Shown here piece by piece: positions 52,497-61,558 of a stretch of 64,000 bases of DNA. Position numbers and translations under genes: made by a program. The first letter of the stretch is position 1. Each line of letters begins with the position of its first letter. This DNA comes from Elioraea thermophila (ex Habib et al. 2022) (lineage in GTDB: Bacteria > Pseudomonadota > Alphaproteobacteria > Acetobacterales > Acetobacteraceae). The notes under the pieces are model-generated. The model ran no database searches. It saw nothing but the letters and a program-made list of their open reading frames with translations, and was not told where the DNA came from. The DNA is taken from assembly GCF_003336755.1 (NCBI RefSeq), contig NZ_QMDI01000013.1, forward strand, positions 124,001 to 188,000, given 5' to 3'.

Positions 52497-53485
52497 GGCC
52501 AGAACTCCCGCAACGCGTCGCGTGCCGTACCGGATCCGGCGGCGGCCTCGCGTTCGAGGTGCGCGCGCAAGGTGGCCCGGCGCGCAGCGGCCTCCGGATC
52601 GCCCCCCCGTTCGGCTTCGCGGTAGTGCCTGGCGGCCTGCCGCACGTCGGGCGAGCGGAACGGACGGCCGGGGACGAAGCCGTTCGGGTCGTAGAGACGG
52701 CCGAGCGCGGTGTGCGCTTCGGCGAGCCCCGCTTCGGCCGCGACCTCGAACAGCACGAGCGCATCGTCGTGGCGGCCGGCCGCCTGGCGGCGCAGGGCCA
52801 CCGCGAAGATGCCGCGCGTGTCGGGCGCCCGTGCCACCACCTCCGCAACCGTCAGCCCGTCGGTGCCGTCGGGCCAGACGGGAGCGGCGACGGGCGGCTG
52901 GGCCTGCAGCGGCGAAGGCCGGGACGGACCCTCGCGCGCAAGCCACCAGAAAGCGGCCGCGGCGGCAGCCGCCACCGTGACCGCGAAAGCGAGGATGAGC
53001 GGCAGTCGCCGCACGGTGCGCGCAGGCGGTTTCGCGGTCGGAGCAGGCCGCGGCGGCGGTGCAGGCGGTGGTGGCGAGGCGGGCGCCGGCGACGGTTCGC
53101 GGGCGGCAACGGCACGGCCGAGTCCGATCCCCACCTCGCCCTCATCGAACACCGCGATCGAGGCGGGCCAGAACAGCGGCAGCTCAAGGCCAAGCGAGGG
53201 CAGTCTCAGCGTGAGCGGGCCGGGCTCGAGATGGCGGCAGACGTCAGGCCCGAGGATCAGCGCACCGGCACTGGGCGCCGATTCGACGGCGAGCGCCGTC
53301 AGAACCGCTTCGCCGATTTGCCATCCGGAGGGGCCAAGATGGGCAGCCGGCATCTGCGGTCTGATGATCGAGAACCGCCCGTCGGTCAGCGGCTGGCCCA
53401 GGCCTTCGAGCGAAATCCGCGCATGTCCGAGCGGTCGATTCGGGTCCGGTTCGACGCGCGCGGTCGGCACCGAGGGCGCAGCCAT
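52493..53485 (-). CDS. Single-pass membrane protein with Sel1-like repeats
   Basis: 330 aa. A mostly beta N-terminal domain (about 15-125: ISLEGLGQPLTDGRFSII, HLGPSGWQIGEAVLTAL, LTLRLPSLGLELPLFW), a Pro-rich linker, one membrane helix at 161-182, and a periplasmic region with two Sel1/TPR-like units (GRHDDALVLFEVAAEAGLAE, VRQAARHYREAERGGDPEA). Inside-out orientation with a cytoplasmic N-domain is like the SrfA-type proteins. Its start shares one base with the SrfC stop (TGATG). It may be a further membrane anchor for SrfC; family not recognised. Confidence 0.65.
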   Translation of the reverse strand: MAAPSVPTARVEPDPNRPLGHARISLEGLGQPLTDGRFSIIRPQMPAAHLGPSGWQIGEAVLTALAVESAPSAGALILGPDVCRHLEPGPLTLRLPSLGLELPLFWPASIAVFDEGEVGIGLGRAVAAREPSPAPASPPPPAPPPRPAPTAKPPARTVRRLPLILAFAVTVAAAAAAAFWWLAREGPSRPSPLQAQPPVAAPVWPDGTDGLTVAEVVARAPDTRGIFAVALRRQAAGRHDDALVLFEVAAEAGLAEAHTALGRLYDPNGFVPGRPFRSPDVRQAARHYREAERGGDPEAAARRATLRAHLEREAAAGSGTARDALREFWP

Positions 53486-56124
53486 CACGCGGCCTCGGCG
53501 AGACGGGAGAGGATGCGCCCGAGCCGCGCGTTCGACTCCGAATCGACAATCCCGCCGAAGGCATGATCGACGTTGCGGTCGATCAGCGCGACCAGCGCGA
53601 GGGTCCAGTCGCCGGCGTAGTCGCGCTCGAACGGGGTCGGCTGTTCGCCGAGCGCGGGCCAGTCCTCCGCCGCCTCGCGCTGTCGGAACACGATTCGGCC
53701 ATCGCGCGGGTTTCGCGGGCGTTCCGCCTCCGGCATGCGATCGAAGCCCAGGGCGGCGACGTAATCGTTGATCATTCGTTCCGCGATCATCACGGGCTTG
53801 ACGAGCGCCTCGGCGAAACGCTCGCGATAGGCCGCCTTCGCCCGGATCGCCGCCGCGATGCGCCCGCGCAGATCCTGCCAGGCGGCCCCGGCGGCGAGCT
53901 GTGCCGCGAGGAAGGCGGCCTGCTCGCGCGGGATCAGCAGGAAGGACGGTGTGACCGGGTCGGCGGCGAAGGCGCGCAGCCGCTCCTGCCATTCGGCCAA
54001 GGCCGCCTCGGCGAATTGGTCGGCGAGATCAATCGTCGCGCAGGACCCCGAGGCGGCTGCTGGCGCAGCCGGCTCCTCGCCGAACAGCGCAGCGAGCTCG
54101 TCGGCGAGGTCGGACGCCTTCGCTGCCGCCCCGAACACGGGGGCCTCACGCGGATCATCCGCCGGAGAATGCAGCATCAGGCGGGTGAAGGCGACCTGCA
54201 GCGCCTCGGCATCCACCATCAGCGCGCGCAGGAGGAGACCGAAACGCTGCTTCGCAATGCACAAGGCGAGATGCCTCGCCAGCGTCGCCCCCTCGGCACG
54301 ACGCTTCTTCCGTTCCGCCTCACGATCGTCCGAGACGTGGAACGGATCGAGCCGTGCTGCGGCATCGCGCGCGAGCCGCGCCAGACGTGCGGCGACTTGG
54401 CCGCGCTTCAGCGCCGGGTTGCACACGGGGGTCAGGCTTTCCGCGAGGTAGGTAATGCCACCGTCGTTCAGCCGCATCGCCTCGTCCCAGGCGCGGGCCG
54501 GATCGGCGAAGTGCCGCTGCACCTCGGGTGTGGCGAGGAATTCGGCCTTCAGGCGCGCCAGACGCTCGGGTTCCCGCACCGCCACCTCGCGGCCCGCGGC
54601 ATCGTAATCGAGGATCGCCTTGGCGAGCACGTTCGGATTGCGCAGCCAGAACGTGTTGGCGAAGGGCTTGCCGGGGGTCCACTCCGTGGGCCAGGCGTGC
54701 TCGAGCCCGAGGAAGCGCGTGATCGAGGCCTCGATCCGCGTCGCCCAGCGGCTCGCCGCGGCCTGATCCTCGCGCCGGCCGCGCTTCTCCTCGAATTCCA
54801 TGTCGAACTTGGTCAGCACGATGAAGAGCGCAGTCGGCTGCTTCGCGCGCTCCTCCGGTGTCGGCCCGTGAGTGGCATCAACCCATTCCTTCACCATGCC
54901 GGGCAGCGTGCGCACCTCCTGGTTCAAGGGCCCGATGCAGAGCAGCATGGAGGTGAGTTCCTGCTCGGCCACGTAGCGCTGGTAGAGGTAGGCGACCTTG
55001 CCGCGCAGATAGAGGGGGGCGATCCGAGCCGGATCGGCGAGGTAACCTTCCGCGTCCGAAAGCACCTCGCGCGACCGCGCACCGGGGAAGTCGAGCAGAT
55101 CGGTCGAAGAGAAGAATTCCCAGGGTTGATCGGCGAGCGTGAGGCGGAGTTCCGCCGTCAGGGCGGCGACGATCGGGCGCGGCAGGGTGACACGACGGCC
55201 ATCGCGCGTGGCGACCTCGAGCTGGCCGACGCGATCGGGCGTGCCGAGGCCCGCCAGCGTTTCGACGTCGATGATGCTCGTCTCCCGCGGCAACAAAGCC
55301 TCGAGGCCAAGGAAGGCATCGTCCGGATCGCCCAACGCGTCGAGCGCCTGGCACAAGCGACGGCAGGTTTCGGTGTAGGTCGGGATCGCATTCCACAGCG
55401 GCGCGAACAGACGGGCGCGGTCGGCGGCAGACAGCCTCGGCGCCAGCGCCGCCGCCTCGCGCCAGAACCCCTGTCCGAGCGAGAGAATGACGGGGTGGCC
55501 GCGGAAGTAGCGGTCGAAATACTCCGCGAGGTCGAACACCACGTCCTCGCCGAACGCCGTCGCTGCCGACCCGCCGGCGCGGCCGCGCGCCTCGTCGATG
55601 AGGGCGGAGACCTTCTCGGCCGGTATCGGCTGGACGGCGTCGCGGTTGAAGTCCTCGAGGAAGGAGTTGCCGAGGATCTTCACCACGTCGGCCTGGGTGA
55701 GCAGGCGAACCGAGACCGGACTACCGGGCAGTGAGGGTGTGGGACGGACGGTGAAGCGGGTGACGAGCCCCGTCGCCTCCTTTCCGCCCTCCGGGTTGAT
55801 CTCGGCGACGAAGTCGATCGCGCGCTCGCCGAGCATCACGCGCACGGGCTCGGTGCCCTTCCGGGCCAAGGCAGAGATCAGGTAGCTCTTGCCGGCCTGG
55901 GATGGGCCGAACACTGCCACGCACATCGGCCGGGCGGCCGCCGCGGCGAGCCGGCGGGCTCGCGTGGCGAAGCGGCGCAGGTCGCGCACCACCGCCGCTC
56001 CCGCCTCGCGCGCGACCTCGGGATGCCGGCTGATCCAGGCGATGCCGTCGGCGATCGCCTCCGCCGCCGCCGCGCAGCGTTCGGCGAGCACGCGGTCCTC
56101 GGCCGAGCGCGCGTCGAGCATCAT
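53485..56124 (-). CDS. SrfC-like dynamin-family GTPase
   Basis: 879 aa. An N-terminal helical bundle precedes the P-loop G73PSQAGKS80 (VAVFGPSQAGKSYLISAL). A G3-like DFPGARSRE lies near 345 and a G4 motif TKFD near 437, after PTALFIVLTKFDME. The remaining 440 residues are helical. Size and order match the 'putative virulence factor' SrfC of enterobacteria, which belongs with dynamin-like large GTPases acting at membranes (family recollection). Lies one base after srfB and one base into the Sel1 gene, so the three are translationally tied. The two Met codons at 56124 and 56121 are equal candidates. Confidence 0.85.
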   Translation of the reverse strand: MMLDARSAEDRVLAERCAAAAEAIADGIAWISRHPEVAREAGAAVVRDLRRFATRARRLAAAAARPMCVAVFGPSQAGKSYLISALARKGTEPVRVMLGERAIDFVAEINPEGGKEATGLVTRFTVRPTPSLPGSPVSVRLLTQADVVKILGNSFLEDFNRDAVQPIPAEKVSALIDEARGRAGGSAATAFGEDVVFDLAEYFDRYFRGHPVILSLGQGFWREAAALAPRLSAADRARLFAPLWNAIPTYTETCRRLCQALDALGDPDDAFLGLEALLPRETSIIDVETLAGLGTPDRVGQLEVATRDGRRVTLPRPIVAALTAELRLTLADQPWEFFSSTDLLDFPGARSREVLSDAEGYLADPARIAPLYLRGKVAYLYQRYVAEQELTSMLLCIGPLNQEVRTLPGMVKEWVDATHGPTPEERAKQPTALFIVLTKFDMEFEEKRGRREDQAAASRWATRIEASITRFLGLEHAWPTEWTPGKPFANTFWLRNPNVLAKAILDYDAAGREVAVREPERLARLKAEFLATPEVQRHFADPARAWDEAMRLNDGGITYLAESLTPVCNPALKRGQVAARLARLARDAAARLDPFHVSDDREAERKKRRAEGATLARHLALCIAKQRFGLLLRALMVDAEALQVAFTRLMLHSPADDPREAPVFGAAAKASDLADELAALFGEEPAAPAAASGSCATIDLADQFAEAALAEWQERLRAFAADPVTPSFLLIPREQAAFLAAQLAAGAAWQDLRGRIAAAIRAKAAYRERFAEALVKPVMIAERMINDYVAALGFDRMPEAERPRNPRDGRIVFRQREAAEDWPALGEQPTPFERDYAGDWTLALVALIDRNVDHAFGGIVDSESNARLGRILSRLAEAA

Positions 56125-56125
56125 C

Positions 56126-59053
56126 TCAGGGCACCCTCAGCGCACCGGAATCTCGCCAGTAACCCGCTTCCTCGGCCTCCGTCTGCAATCGCGCGACGAT
56201 CTGGCGGGGATGCAGCGTGATGCCTTCGGCGTCGACCACCTCCTCGACGACGAACCTCTCGCGCGCCACCTCGGCATCCGGCTGGTCGGGGTCGATGTCG
56301 CGGCGGGCGAGCGTGACGGTGAGTGGTAGGGCAAGGCGGCGGACGGCGGACGCGTCGCCGAATTCGAGCCGATAGAGCCGGGTCGCGGTCCAGCGTTCGA
56401 GGTCGAGCTGGCGGAAACCGATGAAGCACGGGGCAGTGAAAGTGACGCGGAACGAGGCCTCGCGCGCGCCGCCGCCGGCCTCGCGCGCATCGTCGCGGAA
56501 CAGCACGTTCTGGGCGCGGATCTGTCCGGAGTTGTCCATCAGCCCGACGTAGCGGGCGGTGGAGCACACGCCGAGCCGGGAGGCGCGCAGCAGGAACCCT
56601 TCGAGCCGGCCTTCGGCGGTGGCGGAGATCATCGCGCCGACGGCGGCAGTGGTCTTCGGATCGGCGATGCGCCCGGCCGCGTTGCGGAACGGATACCACG
56701 CCTCGACCGGGTACTGGTCCATCGCGATCACGCGATGCGGCGGCACAGCGAGGCGGGCGACGACGAGGTCACGCACGATGCGCAGCCGGGACAGACGCCC
56801 GGAGAGCAGCAGCACGTCGACGTCGAAGGCATGCACGACCTCGAGCAGTTCGGCCAACACCGGCGCGAGCACCGGGCCGGCCGCCTTCTCCACCTCCTCG
56901 GCGGTGACGACGAGCTCGACGTCACCGAGCGAGAACCCCTCGCCGCCGCGCCGCGCCGCCCCGGCCTCGACATGGGCGATCGCGCGCTCGACGGCGGGCA
57001 GGCCCGCGAGCAGGGTGGACAACTTCGCGCGCAGGATCTCTCCGCTCTCCCGTCCCACCAGCCCCTCATAGGCACGAAGGACGGCGAGCCCGAGCGGCTC
57101 GAGCACCAGGGAGACGAACTGGCGGCGCAGATGCCGCTCCTGCTCGCTCTGGCCCGCAGCCGAACCGGCGAGCAGTTCACGCAGAAAGGCTTTCGCGCCA
57201 CTCACTCCGGCCTCGCCCAGCGCACGCTCGATGCAGGGCAGGATCGCGATCTCGATCAGCGCCTGCAGCACGTCGTCCCCGGCGATGCGAAAACCCTCGC
57301 GGAAATTCTGCTTCGGCACGATCGCCTGTCCTGCCTCCGCGACGTAGGTGGCCACCATCAGATCCGTCGTGCCGCCGCCGATGTCGATCGAAGCGATCCT
57401 GAGCGCGGGCTCCTCGCCATAACCCTTGCGCACGCGCCCGGCGATGGCGAACAGCGACGCCGCATCGGATTTCAGCCGCCAGCGACACTCGTTGTACAGC
57501 CAGACGAGCTGGGTCGCGGTCGCCTCGTCGAGGCTGGCGACCAGTTCCGGCTTCGGCGGCGGATCCGGCAGGCCGTCGCCGGCGCTCGACCAGCCGAGCA
57601 GGCTCCAGGCGAGGTCGATTGCCTCGCGCGCGCGACGTTTGAGGATTTCCTGCTCGATCAGCGGCATCGCGGGGGGGAGCGTGAGCACGAGGCGGCGCAG
57701 CCGGCGCGGCACGTTGAGCGAGCCGCGCGCGGCCCGGTGGTCGGGTGAATTGATCTGCACCGCGGCCTGCATGAGCAGCTCGCAGAGGAGGAAGGTGGTG
57801 AGGGCGGAGCGCGAGAAGAGCGCGCGCATGCCCGGGCGCTTGCGGTGGCGGATCGTTTCGAGGACGTCACCTTCTTCGGAGACGAACTCCATGAAGGCCC
57901 CCGAGACCGGCGGGTTGATCGCGGTGCCGTCCGCCGACGGGCCGTTGAAGCGCCACGGCACCGCGGTCGGCCGCTCGTCCCAGAGGTAGCGCTTCGGCGA
58001 GGACAGACCGGTCGCCCCCTCGTCGCCGCGGCGGAGGGCGGCGAGCCGCACCGCCTCTGGCCCGACGCGCACGGGACTTCCCCAGTGGAAGGCGAGCATG
58101 CGGCCCGAGGTGTTGGAGAGGGCGTCGCGGCCGAAGGAGGCGCGGTGGAACTCGACCCGGCTCTCGAACGGGATCGACCAGGTCCGCTCGGGGGCGGAGA
58201 GTTCGCGCAACGTGAGCAGCGCGCCGTTGGTGAAGTCGAGCGGGCGGTCCGGATGATCCTCGACCAGGATGCCGCATGTGCGCGAATTGCCGAGATCGAG
58301 CACGAGGTCGACCGCGATCGGTCGTGCGGCAGCGGTGGGCGAGGCAATGTCGAGGGTGCGGATCCTCGGCACCAGCCGAGCCTCATCGAGCACAGCGAGG
58401 AAGGTGAGATAGCGGGCCCAGTGCTCGGCCCGCCACGGAAGATCCTCGGGTCTCAGCTTGCCGCCGCGCGCGGCCGCGCGCGCCTCCCGGAAGTTCGCCT
58501 CCAGCCACTTGTCCACCCAGGCCTGACGCAGGAACCAGGCGTTCCATTCCGGCTCCGCGACGAGAGCGAAGACCTGCTCCTCGCGCGCCGGCGCGAGCCC
58601 GACATAGGGCGCATCGGAGCGCCGAGGCACGAGGCCAGTGTCGAAGGCGAGTACAACGGCATGCGTGTTGCCCGCGGAGTCGGGCGCCGGAAGACGAACG
58701 AGGCGGACGCGCACCCAGTTCGTCGGCCCCCGTTCGATCCGGCCATCGCGGACCTCGAACACCGGCAGCGGCGTCCAGCGCTCGAGAAAGGGCTCGAGTG
58801 CGCGCGCCGTGTTGATCTGATAGACCCGGTCCTCGGGCGGGCACGCTCCCGTCAACGGGTCGTGATACGATCCGTCCGCCTCGTCGGTCGCGAGGGGACG
58901 TAGGATCACGTGCGGCTGAGCCCCAGGCCCCTGATCCTCGACTTCCTCCCAGAAGGCGCGGGTGAGGCGCGGCAGACGCGCCTCATCGAACGGGCGGACG
59001 ACGAACTGAAGGCCCGATTGCGGAACCAGGGAAAGGAGGTCGGTCTCAGCCAT
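56126..59053 (-). CDS. SrfB-like Hsp70/actin-fold ATPase
   Basis: 975 aa. After an N-terminal region of about 240 residues comes an actin/Hsp70-type nucleotide fold: phosphate-1 LDLGNSRTCGIL near 249-260, phosphate-2 SIDIGGGTTDLMVATY near 552-567, and an adenosine-type segment VLLLSGRLSRLRIV near 745. The protein matches SrfB of the srfABC set in size and layout. Cytoplasmic, no membrane helix. As head gene of the minus-strand operon it is likely made first and could act as a chaperone-like switch for SrfC. Start ATG at 59053 (MAETDLLSLVPQSGLQF). Confidence 0.87.
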   Translation of the reverse strand: MAETDLLSLVPQSGLQFVVRPFDEARLPRLTRAFWEEVEDQGPGAQPHVILRPLATDEADGSYHDPLTGACPPEDRVYQINTARALEPFLERWTPLPVFEVRDGRIERGPTNWVRVRLVRLPAPDSAGNTHAVVLAFDTGLVPRRSDAPYVGLAPAREEQVFALVAEPEWNAWFLRQAWVDKWLEANFREARAAARGGKLRPEDLPWRAEHWARYLTFLAVLDEARLVPRIRTLDIASPTAAARPIAVDLVLDLGNSRTCGILVEDHPDRPLDFTNGALLTLRELSAPERTWSIPFESRVEFHRASFGRDALSNTSGRMLAFHWGSPVRVGPEAVRLAALRRGDEGATGLSSPKRYLWDERPTAVPWRFNGPSADGTAINPPVSGAFMEFVSEEGDVLETIRHRKRPGMRALFSRSALTTFLLCELLMQAAVQINSPDHRAARGSLNVPRRLRRLVLTLPPAMPLIEQEILKRRAREAIDLAWSLLGWSSAGDGLPDPPPKPELVASLDEATATQLVWLYNECRWRLKSDAASLFAIAGRVRKGYGEEPALRIASIDIGGGTTDLMVATYVAEAGQAIVPKQNFREGFRIAGDDVLQALIEIAILPCIERALGEAGVSGAKAFLRELLAGSAAGQSEQERHLRRQFVSLVLEPLGLAVLRAYEGLVGRESGEILRAKLSTLLAGLPAVERAIAHVEAGAARRGGEGFSLGDVELVVTAEEVEKAAGPVLAPVLAELLEVVHAFDVDVLLLSGRLSRLRIVRDLVVARLAVPPHRVIAMDQYPVEAWYPFRNAAGRIADPKTTAAVGAMISATAEGRLEGFLLRASRLGVCSTARYVGLMDNSGQIRAQNVLFRDDAREAGGGAREASFRVTFTAPCFIGFRQLDLERWTATRLYRLEFGDASAVRRLALPLTVTLARRDIDPDQPDAEVARERFVVEEVVDAEGITLHPRQIVARLQTEAEEAGYWRDSGALRVP

Positions 59054-59130
59054 GACTGCGTGCCTGCGGCCGATACGCTAGCACGGAACATGGCCAAAGG
59101 GTGGACGCGCCCGAGGCGCGCCGCGGGGCT

Positions 59131-59712
59131 TCAGCGCTGTGGCGCGGCCTCCGTGGGCTCGGGTACGGCGCGACCCTCACGGCGCGCCCGCTCCATCGCC
59201 TCCTCGATCGCGCGGTTGAGATCCGTCTGCGTGCAGAGGCCGAGCAGCACCGGGTCGCGCGGCTTGATGTTGGCGCTGTTCCAGTGCGTCTTGTCGCGTA
59301 CCTTCTGCACCGTCTCCTTGGTGGTGCCCAAGAGGGCGCAGATCTGCGCGTCCGACAAGACGGGATGATGGCGCAGCAGGAAGGCGATGGCATCGGGCTT
59401 GTCCTGGCGCTTCGCCACCGGCGTGTAGCGTCCGCCCTTGCCCTTGGTCTTCGATTTCGGCAGCACGACCGTCGTCGGCGCGAGCTGCAAGCGCGCAGTC
59501 GGATCCTTTTCGCAGCGCGCAATCTCCTCGCGCGTGAGCTGGCCGTTCGCGACGGGATCGAGACCGACGATGCCGACCGCCGAGTCCCCATCCGCGATCG
59601 CCTGCACCTCGAGCGGGTGCATGCCGCAGAACTCGGCGATCTGCTCGAAGGTGAGCGACGTGTTTTCGATCAGCCAGACGGCCGTCGCCTTCGGCATCAG
59701 AGGCAGGGGCAT
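59131..59712 (-). CDS. trcR: Cell-cycle transcriptional regulator TrcR (DUF1013)
   Basis: 193 aa. Begins MPLPLMPKATAVWLIENTSL and contains the helix-turn-helix-like FEQIAEFCGMHPLEVQAIADG, the lysine-rich KSKTKGKGGRYTPVAKRQDKP centre and the second motif CALLGTTKETVQKVRDKTHW. DUF1013 proteins are nearly universal in Alphaproteobacteria and associate with RNA polymerase at cell-cycle promoters. The ATG at 59712 is favoured over the one at 59718, because GAGG is eight bases away from it rather than two. A good promoter stands upstream. Confidence 0.92.
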   Translation of the reverse strand: MPLPLMPKATAVWLIENTSLTFEQIAEFCGMHPLEVQAIADGDSAVGIVGLDPVANGQLTREEIARCEKDPTARLQLAPTTVVLPKSKTKGKGGRYTPVAKRQDKPDAIAFLLRHHPVLSDAQICALLGTTKETVQKVRDKTHWNSANIKPRDPVLLGLCTQTDLNRAIEEAMERARREGRAVPEPTEAAPQR

Positions 59713-59768
59713 GGTCATATCCTCACGGCGCGGCGCTCCGTCGCCGGCGCCCGTTCCAACTTGACTGG

Positions 59769-59796
59769 AACATAGTGGAAACGAGCACGCGGTCAA
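59769..59796 (-). promoter_or_regulatory. Sigma-70-type promoter for trcR
   Basis: Read on the minus strand: TTGACC (59796-59791), 16 bases, TATGTT (59774-59769). Transcription would start around 59762, leaving a leader of about 50 bases before the trcR ATG at 59712. This is the best promoter match I found in the window. Confidence 0.6.
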
Positions 59797-59823
59797 CCGC
59801 CGCGTGCGCCGAACGCTCCGTCA

Positions 59824-61407
59824 TCATGAGAACGTCACGCCTTCAGCTTCCAGACGCTGCCGCACCAGCGCCTTCGGCACCTTGCCATAGCCGGACTTGG
59901 GCAGTCCGTCCCACACCACCACCCGCAGCGGCTGCTTGTAGCGCGCAATCTTGTCCTGCAAATGCTCGAGTACGTCATCGGGCGTCACCGTCATTCCGGC
60001 GCGTGGCACCACCGCGGCCACGCCCGCCTCGCCCCACTTGGGATGGGGCAGGCCGACCACCGCCACCTCGGCCACCGCTGGGTGGGTGAGGATCGCCTCC
60101 TCGACCTCGCGCGGGTACACGTTCGAACCGCCGGAAATGTACATGTCCGACGCCCGGCCGGTGATGTACAGGAACCCCCGCGCGTCGAGGTGGCCGAGGT
60201 CGCCGGTGTGAAACCAGCCCCCAGCGAAGGCCTTGCGATTGGCTTCCTCGTTCTCGAAGTAGCCGGCGAACACGGCCGGGCCGCGCACGCAGATCTCTCC
60301 CGTCCGCCCAGGCGGCAGGCGGTTGCCCGCCTCGTCCAGGATGGCGATGTCCATCCCCGTTCGCGGCATGCCGCAGGAGCCGAGCGGAAAGGACTGGTCA
60401 TCCTCTAGGCTGTGCTGGTCAGGACGGAGCACGGTGATGTTCGCCGTCACCTCGCCGAGGCCGAAGTACTGGGTCAGGCAGCCGAGGCCGAGCTTGGCGA
60501 GGGCGCGCTTCTGGTCGGCGCGGTACATCGGCGCGCCGGCGTACAACAGATGCCGGAGCGAGGAATGGTCATGCCGATCCACGGCAGGATGCTCGATGAG
60601 CATGGTCAGCATGGTCGGCACGACGAACATGGTGGTCACCCGGTGTTTCGCCACCAGGCCCCAGACCTCCGCCGGATCGAACCGTTCCGATGCCGTCATG
60701 ACCGTTGGGCAGCCGCGCGCCACCGTGGCAAGCGCGTGGATCCCCGCTGCATGGCTCAAGGGCGCGCAGACCAGGGCGCAATGGTGCTCATCCAGGCCCG
60801 GCATCAGGTCGGCAAGGTGGTTGGCGACGACGAAACTCATCTGCCCGTGCGTCAGCACCGCTGCCTTCGGCCGCCCGGTGGTGCCGGAGGTAAAGAAGAA
60901 CCAGCACGGGTCGCCATAGGCGACATCCGCCTCGTGATCGGGCGGCGGGGCGTCGGCCGCAGCGAGCGCGGCATCGAGGTCGATCTCGCCGTCGCGGGCA
61001 TCGCCCGACGCGAAGACGGCCGCGAGACCGGGATGGGCGGCGCGCACCGCGGCTGCATGGTCGGCAAAGCCCCGATCGCGCAGCATCGCCTTCGCCCGGC
61101 TCGCCTGGCCGAGATAGGCGACCTCGGGCGCGGTGAGTCGGACATTGGTCGGCACCCACACGGCGCCCACCTTCAGCGCCGCCCAGAGGCTGGCGAACAT
61201 CGCGACCGTGTTGCGCGAATGCACCAGCAGCCGCTCGCCCTTCGTCACCCCGTGCGCGCGCAGCACGGCGGCGAACCGATCCACCAACCGGTCGAGCTCA
61301 GCCCAGGTGAGGCGCACATCGCGCTGCACGAGGGCAAGCCGATCAGGCAGGCGCCGCGCCGTCCAGGTGAGCAGGCGCCCGAGGTTCATCGCCGTCGCCG
61401 GTCCCAT
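59824..61407 (-). CDS. Acyl-CoA synthetase / AMP-dependent ligase
   Basis: 527 aa of the ANL superfamily. The phosphate loop FFFTSGTTGRPKA, the adenine segment AGAPMY with QYFGLGEVT, the hinge WFHTGDLGHLDARGFLY and YISGGSNVYPREVEEAIL, and the catalytic lysine in PKSGYGKVPKALV are all present. It activates a carboxylic acid (fatty or aryl) to the CoA thioester; chain length is not predictable. GGAGGAAGGA precedes the ATG at 61407. It faces away from the binding-protein gene at 61559. Confidence 0.88.
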   Translation of the reverse strand: MGPATAMNLGRLLTWTARRLPDRLALVQRDVRLTWAELDRLVDRFAAVLRAHGVTKGERLLVHSRNTVAMFASLWAALKVGAVWVPTNVRLTAPEVAYLGQASRAKAMLRDRGFADHAAAVRAAHPGLAAVFASGDARDGEIDLDAALAAADAPPPDHEADVAYGDPCWFFFTSGTTGRPKAAVLTHGQMSFVVANHLADLMPGLDEHHCALVCAPLSHAAGIHALATVARGCPTVMTASERFDPAEVWGLVAKHRVTTMFVVPTMLTMLIEHPAVDRHDHSSLRHLLYAGAPMYRADQKRALAKLGLGCLTQYFGLGEVTANITVLRPDQHSLEDDQSFPLGSCGMPRTGMDIAILDEAGNRLPPGRTGEICVRGPAVFAGYFENEEANRKAFAGGWFHTGDLGHLDARGFLYITGRASDMYISGGSNVYPREVEEAILTHPAVAEVAVVGLPHPKWGEAGVAAVVPRAGMTVTPDDVLEHLQDKIARYKQPLRVVVWDGLPKSGYGKVPKALVRQRLEAEGVTFS

Positions 61408-61558
61408 CCGTTCCTTCCTCCTCCGCCCGTTCGCTGACGCAAGCCCGCGCCCCTGTCCAGTGGGACGGTGTCACAGGAGTTTCACGCGCCTTCCCCTCCC
61501 CGCGTCGCGGCGCGCACCGTAGATCGAGGCTGCGCCAAACCTCTGGGAGAACCACGCG

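Noticed and set aside
53563-55734. 723-codon plus-strand frame opposite srfC
   Set aside because: Antisense shadow. srfC has intact P-loop, DxxG-like and TKxD motifs and coupled neighbours.
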